64,000 bases of DNA from Serpula lacrymans var. lacrymans S7.9 (Eukaryota; Basidiomycota; Agaricomycetes; Boletales; Serpulaceae). Location: contig NW_006763295.1 of NCBI RefSeq assembly GCF_000218685.1, positions 1,029,893 through 1,093,892 on the forward strand. The letters run 5' to 3'. Every line of letters begins with the position of its first letter. The first letter of the stretch is position 1. A program made the position numbers and the translations under genes. Of the stretch, positions 60,540 through 64,000 are shown one piece after another. Below the pieces are notes generated by a model. That model saw only the letters and a list, made by a program, of their open reading frames with translations, had not been told where the DNA came from and did no database searches.

Positions 60540-61954
60540 ATGTTTAGTCCGTTGGGATCCTTTTCCCTGAACGACTTTTCGGTCAAACCTGTCTTACAAT
60601 CGCCAGAAAACTCTTCAGCTGCCTTAAATGCAACTACGACACAAATTTCAAGCGCAACCGCGCGTCAGATGCCTGTTGCTGGTCCATCTACCAGCACGCA
60701 CTTGGGTCCCAACGTTTTGGACCGCTCAGGGGGTGGAGGAGCAGTAGAGGCCGTCAAAAACAAGAGAACAAGGACAGAGGAGGAGATTCAGATAATGAAG
60801 GATACAGCAGGGCGGTGCGAACTGGTTTGATACTACCTGCAAGCTTTTTACTCACTACTATTCAAGGTTTGCGACATGCCTGGAAGCAGATCATATTTCA
60901 GTTTTGTATCCAGACGTGGATTCACCCTTTGTTGACGCTGCCGACGTAGTCGACAGATTGCTACCGTATCACATCTTGCAGCAGCCCAAGGATGATCTGG
61001 TTGCCATCTTAAGGAATGGGAAGAGAAAGGGGAAAGAGAAAGCTACTAGTGATCTGCGTGATAGGATTACAGGTATTGTGCTTTTGATTTGTCTATATTT
61101 CGATTTGCTATAATCATTTTCAGAAACTAGACTGTCATTAGACTTCCTCAAACGACGGCAGGCTTTGGAAAGTCGATTCAAGCGTGTGAAGCTCAAGTCT
61201 GGGAAGGTCAGTTTTACGAGACTGTATAAAAATCATGGTTCTGATTTCTGTGTAGCGTACATCTCCACACGACCAAGCATATATACTTGCGCAAGCAGTT
61301 TTAGAGGCAGATCGAGCAGAGACGACGTCTATCAGCAGTGAGTTGCGAAACGCACGGGCAGAACTGGACAAGATCCAACGCGAGAAACGAATGGCTACGA
61401 TGCCGCCCCCTCGACCATCTTACTTCCCACAAACTTCTCAGACTCAGTACTACCGGACTTATCCATATGCATACACTCAGCCATATGGTGGGGCCCAAAC
61501 CGCTACTACTTCATTCTCCACGTCCACCTTCTCCACGTCCCTTTCCTCTCCTTCTACGTACACTCCATCTTCGACAAGTGCCATTCCTGTACAACTACCA
61601 GTCGCTTCTCTTTCGGCCCTCAATGCTCTTGGCATTGTGCCAGTCCCTGCCACATCTCTCCCCGCTTCTGATCAACCACAACCGCCAGCAGTACTCAGAG
61701 GCTCCACTTCTAACGGCACTATGCTTAGCCTGGAGATCAATGTCTCTCTGCTCCAGTCAGCTCAGATGAGCGGTTTGGCCATGCTACTGAATTCATTGAT
61801 GTCAAGGGGAGTGGGCGCAAATGCAGCTACCAATTCTGTGTTTCCATTGCGACAAGCAATGAATGTTTCGCATCCTACAGTAAACCCACAGTCCGAGTCT
61901 AGCAATAGCACAGTACATACGGCACCATCCGCCAAAGAACCTAGCACATCTTGA
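60540..61954 (+). CDS. unrecognised coiled-coil protein
   Basis: Exons 60540..60814, 60867..61072, 61124..61206 and 61256..61954; 420 residues. I do not recognise the family. The N-terminal 90 residues are Ser/Thr-rich and end in a charged segment. Residues about 90-160 hold a compact hydrophobic block (FATCLEADHISVLYPD, VVDRLLPYHILQQ). Residues about 160-250 are a charged helix (FLKRRQALESRFKRVKLKS, then ELRNARAELDKIQREKR), likely a coiled coil. The C-terminus is disordered, rich in Pro, Ser, Thr and Tyr. The block with LLPYHILQQPKDDL looks structured and might bind a partner. The start is the first ATG after CDC23's 3' flank. Phases fit across all three introns (51, 52 and 49 nt), so it is a real gene. 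Confidence 0.75.
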
Positions 61955-62188
61955 TGTACTTCCTTTCAATAGACCAAACGATAATGTGCATTCAGTTAGA
62001 AGTCTACCGCGGCACTAAAGCCATATTTATTCAAGTAGCAGTGAATATATTACAGCTACCATAAGATCCAAAAAAATTACTGTACAATTTTATCACTATG
62101 TATATGTACACTTATAACGCGAGTTGCTGCTGAAATTCATGTCAGAGCCCATGCATGTTGAACTAAAACACTCAGTATTAACATGCTT
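61955..62188. other. convergent 3' ends
   Basis: A 234-bp spacer between the orphan gene stop and the carrier-like gene stop, AT-rich. Nothing else is seen. Confidence 0.5.
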
Positions 62189-63375
62189 CTACGCGAATGC
62201 ACCACTAAGGCTACCCAACATCGTCAGCCACCACGCGCGATACAAGGCAGCCCATCCTTCTTCATCAATGATCCTCTTAGCGCAGTCTAAGAGACCGATA
62301 TATGGATCCCTTTCGTTCCTCAATCTGATGTGATAGTAAGTGACTGCTAGCAATTACTCAGATAAAGCGGATGGACAAACCCAATGACGTCCTCCTCTAC
62401 ACCAGCGTATTCGGCGCCCTCCTCTGCATCGCCTTCTTCCTCCTGCGCCACAGAATTGAATTCGGGCGCAGCGTGGTTACGTTGAATCGCCAAGCGGGTG
62501 GTGATTACTTCTAGTGGTGTCAAGACGAAGGTGCTGAGAAGCGCGATGGCGGAGAAAATGCCTAGCTTGACATAAGAAATGTCATTCGCCGTTGGGAATC
62601 CACTTTCAGAGAGCTGAGGTAGGAGTAACTTGCGGACAGATCGCAGGCCGAGGACTACATATGCAATGTGACACACTTGCGCAGCTAGGAGACCAGGAGT
62701 CAAGTAAAGAAGCCATGGTCGACGGCGCTCTGTGGGTGTCAAAAGGAGACGCAAGGAATAAATGGGTTGTAAGAAAGGGAGCTTGTGTGGAGTTGTGATT
62801 GCTCTGGGAGTAGAGTTAAGCTGTTGGACTCACATGAAAAAGATGATATGACTGACCTGTCCGTGACGATAACTTGAGGGAGGGATATTAACATTGAAAA
62901 TAGGCTGTAGGACAATGTTCCTAGTACTCCAACTGAAGGCACATTGTAGGCTCCGTGACGAAGATTACTATCACTCAAGAAAACCAACAAAAACACCATT
63001 ATAAAAAGGGTCGACAGAAGTGTCGGCACTACCATAAGATATGAATTGGGGTGTGTGAGTGTGAACAACATGACGACGTACTCAGTCCTTTATACAGTCC
63101 TGACCATCCCTGTTAGAAAATAAACCCTTAGCTTCGGCCATATCAAACTTGGATGAAGCACTGACTTCAATTCTGTACACTCTTTTGAGCATACCGAAGA
63201 AGGACGATATGACAGGGCCTGTGTGTGGTTGCACACCACCCTCGGAGTCTAGTTGGAGACCCTTCGGGTTATAGTGGGCTCTGAAACGAACCAAGGCTCC
63301 AGACAAGGGAACCAGTATCGCTAAGGAGAAACCAACATATGCCAATAGGCTGAGGGATTCGATGATTCCAAGCAT
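62189..63375 (-). CDS. mitochondrial carrier family-like membrane protein
   Basis: Exons 63166..63375, 63082..63109, 62857..63028, 62381..62803 and 62189..62324; 322 residues, close to the usual carrier size of about 300. Three-fold repeat traces are visible. The first repeat has PLSGALVRFRAHYNPKG and EGWSGLYKGLMPTLLS; the third has PLEVITTRLAIQR and EEGWAALYRAWWLTMLG. The middle repeat is weak. The signature Pro-x-Asp/Glu-x-x-Lys/Arg is kept as PLEVITTR in the last repeat but is degenerate in the first (PLSGALVR). Such divergence is seen in outer-membrane or orphan carriers such as Ugo1-type proteins. An acidic insert (EEEGDAEEGAEYAG) lies before the last repeat. Substrate unknown. Multiple hydrophobic segments fit a membrane protein. 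Confidence 0.8.
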
Positions 63376-63685
63376 TGTGGATATCTGAGATAGCTCGCTC
63401 TGAGAAGAGTTTGTAAGAGGAAAAGCTGTTCAAATCGACTCGTAAGTACCGCAGTACTGCAGTGCCGTGCTAACCCTATGTCAGGGTTACGGTTTATCTT
63501 TGTGCCTGCTCAACTAGCGCCACATCACCCTTGTCAGCCCTTTTCCCTTGACTATGACCTGCCCAGCTGCGGATGCGCGAAATAGTACGGACAGATATTG
63601 TATCTGCACAGGAAGATGCTAGTCCACAACGACTATACCTTTTCCAGAATTTAACATCACCATATGTCGATAGGAAACATGTTTC
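63376..63685. promoter_or_regulatory. divergent spacer, carrier-like gene / right-end gene
   Basis: 310 bp upstream of the carrier-like start and of a possible plus-strand start at 63686. It contains CTGCAG/GCAGTAC-rich sequence near 63449-63460. No named element. Confidence 0.35.
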
Positions 63686-64000
63686 ATGGCTTCGCGATTT
63701 AGAAAACATCCTTTATACTTTGAGCTCGATGACTATCGAGAGCTAGTAGTCTATCAACACGACTGCGGGCGTTATCTTTGTTATGAAATGGTAAGCGTTA
63801 CTTTCTGGCTGTACTTTTTTATCCACATTGTCAGGGTAACTAATAATCCTATCCAGCAGATTAGACTGAACTTTCGAATGAATGTTCTTCCTTTCCGTGT
63901 CATTGCTTTCCTCTTCTGGCCCCAGTATGCGATGGGCATCATGTATACTCGTAGATTCGCTTTCATTTGCATTTTATTTCACTTGCATATTTTAGGCCAC
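63686..64000 (+). CDS. possible 5' end of an unrecognised gene (cut by window)
   Basis: A first coding exon of 105 nt (63686..63790) would encode MASRFRKHPLYFELDDYREL followed by VVYQHDCGRYLCYEM, ending at a good donor (GTAAGC). It ends in phase 0. An acceptor CAGCAG near 63860 could open a second exon that is read to the end of the window (IRLNFRMNVLPFRVIAFLF), which is hydrophobic. There is no similarity I can name. The gene may instead be an alternative reading. Confidence is low. Confidence 0.35.
   Translation, partial: MASRFRKHPLYFELDDYRELVVYQHDCGRYLCYEMVSVTFWLYFFIHIVRVTNNPIQQIRLNFRMNVLPFRVIAFLFWPQYAMGIMYTRRFAFICILFHLHILGH

Overview
The window is nuclear DNA of a filamentous basidiomycete, most likely a mushroom-forming Agaricomycete. 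The evidence is dense protein-coding genes on both strands, cut by many short GT-AG introns (mostly 48-70 nt). There are several exons of 6-17 nt, a tRNA gene with an intron, and a gene set typical of Agaricomycetes: Wee1 with a very long N-terminus, NAD formate dehydrogenase, a secreted GH45/expansin-like protein, and a non-TALE homeobox factor. I rebuilt exon-intron structures by hand. In nearly every gene the spliced length is an exact multiple of three, and conserved motifs run across the junctions.

Layout. 1-984: 3' end of an unrecognised coiled-coil protein. 2.7-5.1 kb: homeobox transcription factor (-). 5.8-10.0 kb: Wee1 cell-cycle kinase (-). 11.7-13.0 kb: HEM2, haem synthesis (+). 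13.6-14.4 kb: RING-H2/ankyrin protein (+). 14.5 kb: tRNA-Tyr (-), head to head with the RNase P subunit gene RPR2/RPP21 (14.7-15.7 kb, +). 16.0-17.0 kb: secreted expansin/GH45-like protein (-), divergent from the SAGA acetyltransferase GCN5 (17.3-19.8 kb, +). 20.4-22.0 kb: formate dehydrogenase (-). 22.8-24.4 kb: ERD1-like EXS membrane protein (-), divergent from the spliceosomal SNU23 (24.6-25.4 kb, +). 25.7-29.8 kb: cytosolic isoleucyl-tRNA synthetase (-). 30.4-42.4 kb: giant TOM1/HUWE1 HECT ubiquitin ligase of about 3,624 residues and 22 exons (-), divergent from the coactivator SUB1/PC4 (42.7-43.3 kb, +). 43.4-45.9 kb: ADCK1/MCP2-type UbiB family protein (-).

The right third is looser. 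45.9-50.3 kb has no supportable gene. 50.3-51.8 kb is a Zn(II)2Cys6 regulator (+). 51.8-54.6 kb is gene-poor with a perfect 16-bp-arm hairpin. 54.6-55.5 kb is the splicing factor U2AF1 (+). 55.5-57.9 kb is gene-poor. 57.9-60.4 kb is the anaphase-promoting-complex TPR subunit CDC23/APC8 (+). 60.5-62.0 kb is an orphan coiled-coil protein (+). 62.2-63.4 kb is a mitochondrial-carrier-like protein (-). A gene may start at 63.7 kb and run off the end.

How the genes work together. This is a core housekeeping neighbourhood, not a biosynthetic cluster or defence island. Themes are cell cycle (Wee1, CDC23), RNA processing (tRNA-Tyr, RPR2, SNU23, U2AF1), transcription (GCN5, SUB1, homeobox, Zn2Cys6), ubiquitin (TOM1, RING-ANK, APC8) and mitochondrial functions (ADCK1-like, carrier). 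I found no clearly new multi-gene system. The most notable points are the run of very small exons, GC-AG introns, the tRNA/RNase P-subunit head-to-head pair, the PCAF-type zinc motif in GCN5, and the gene-poor blocks with a perfect hairpin.
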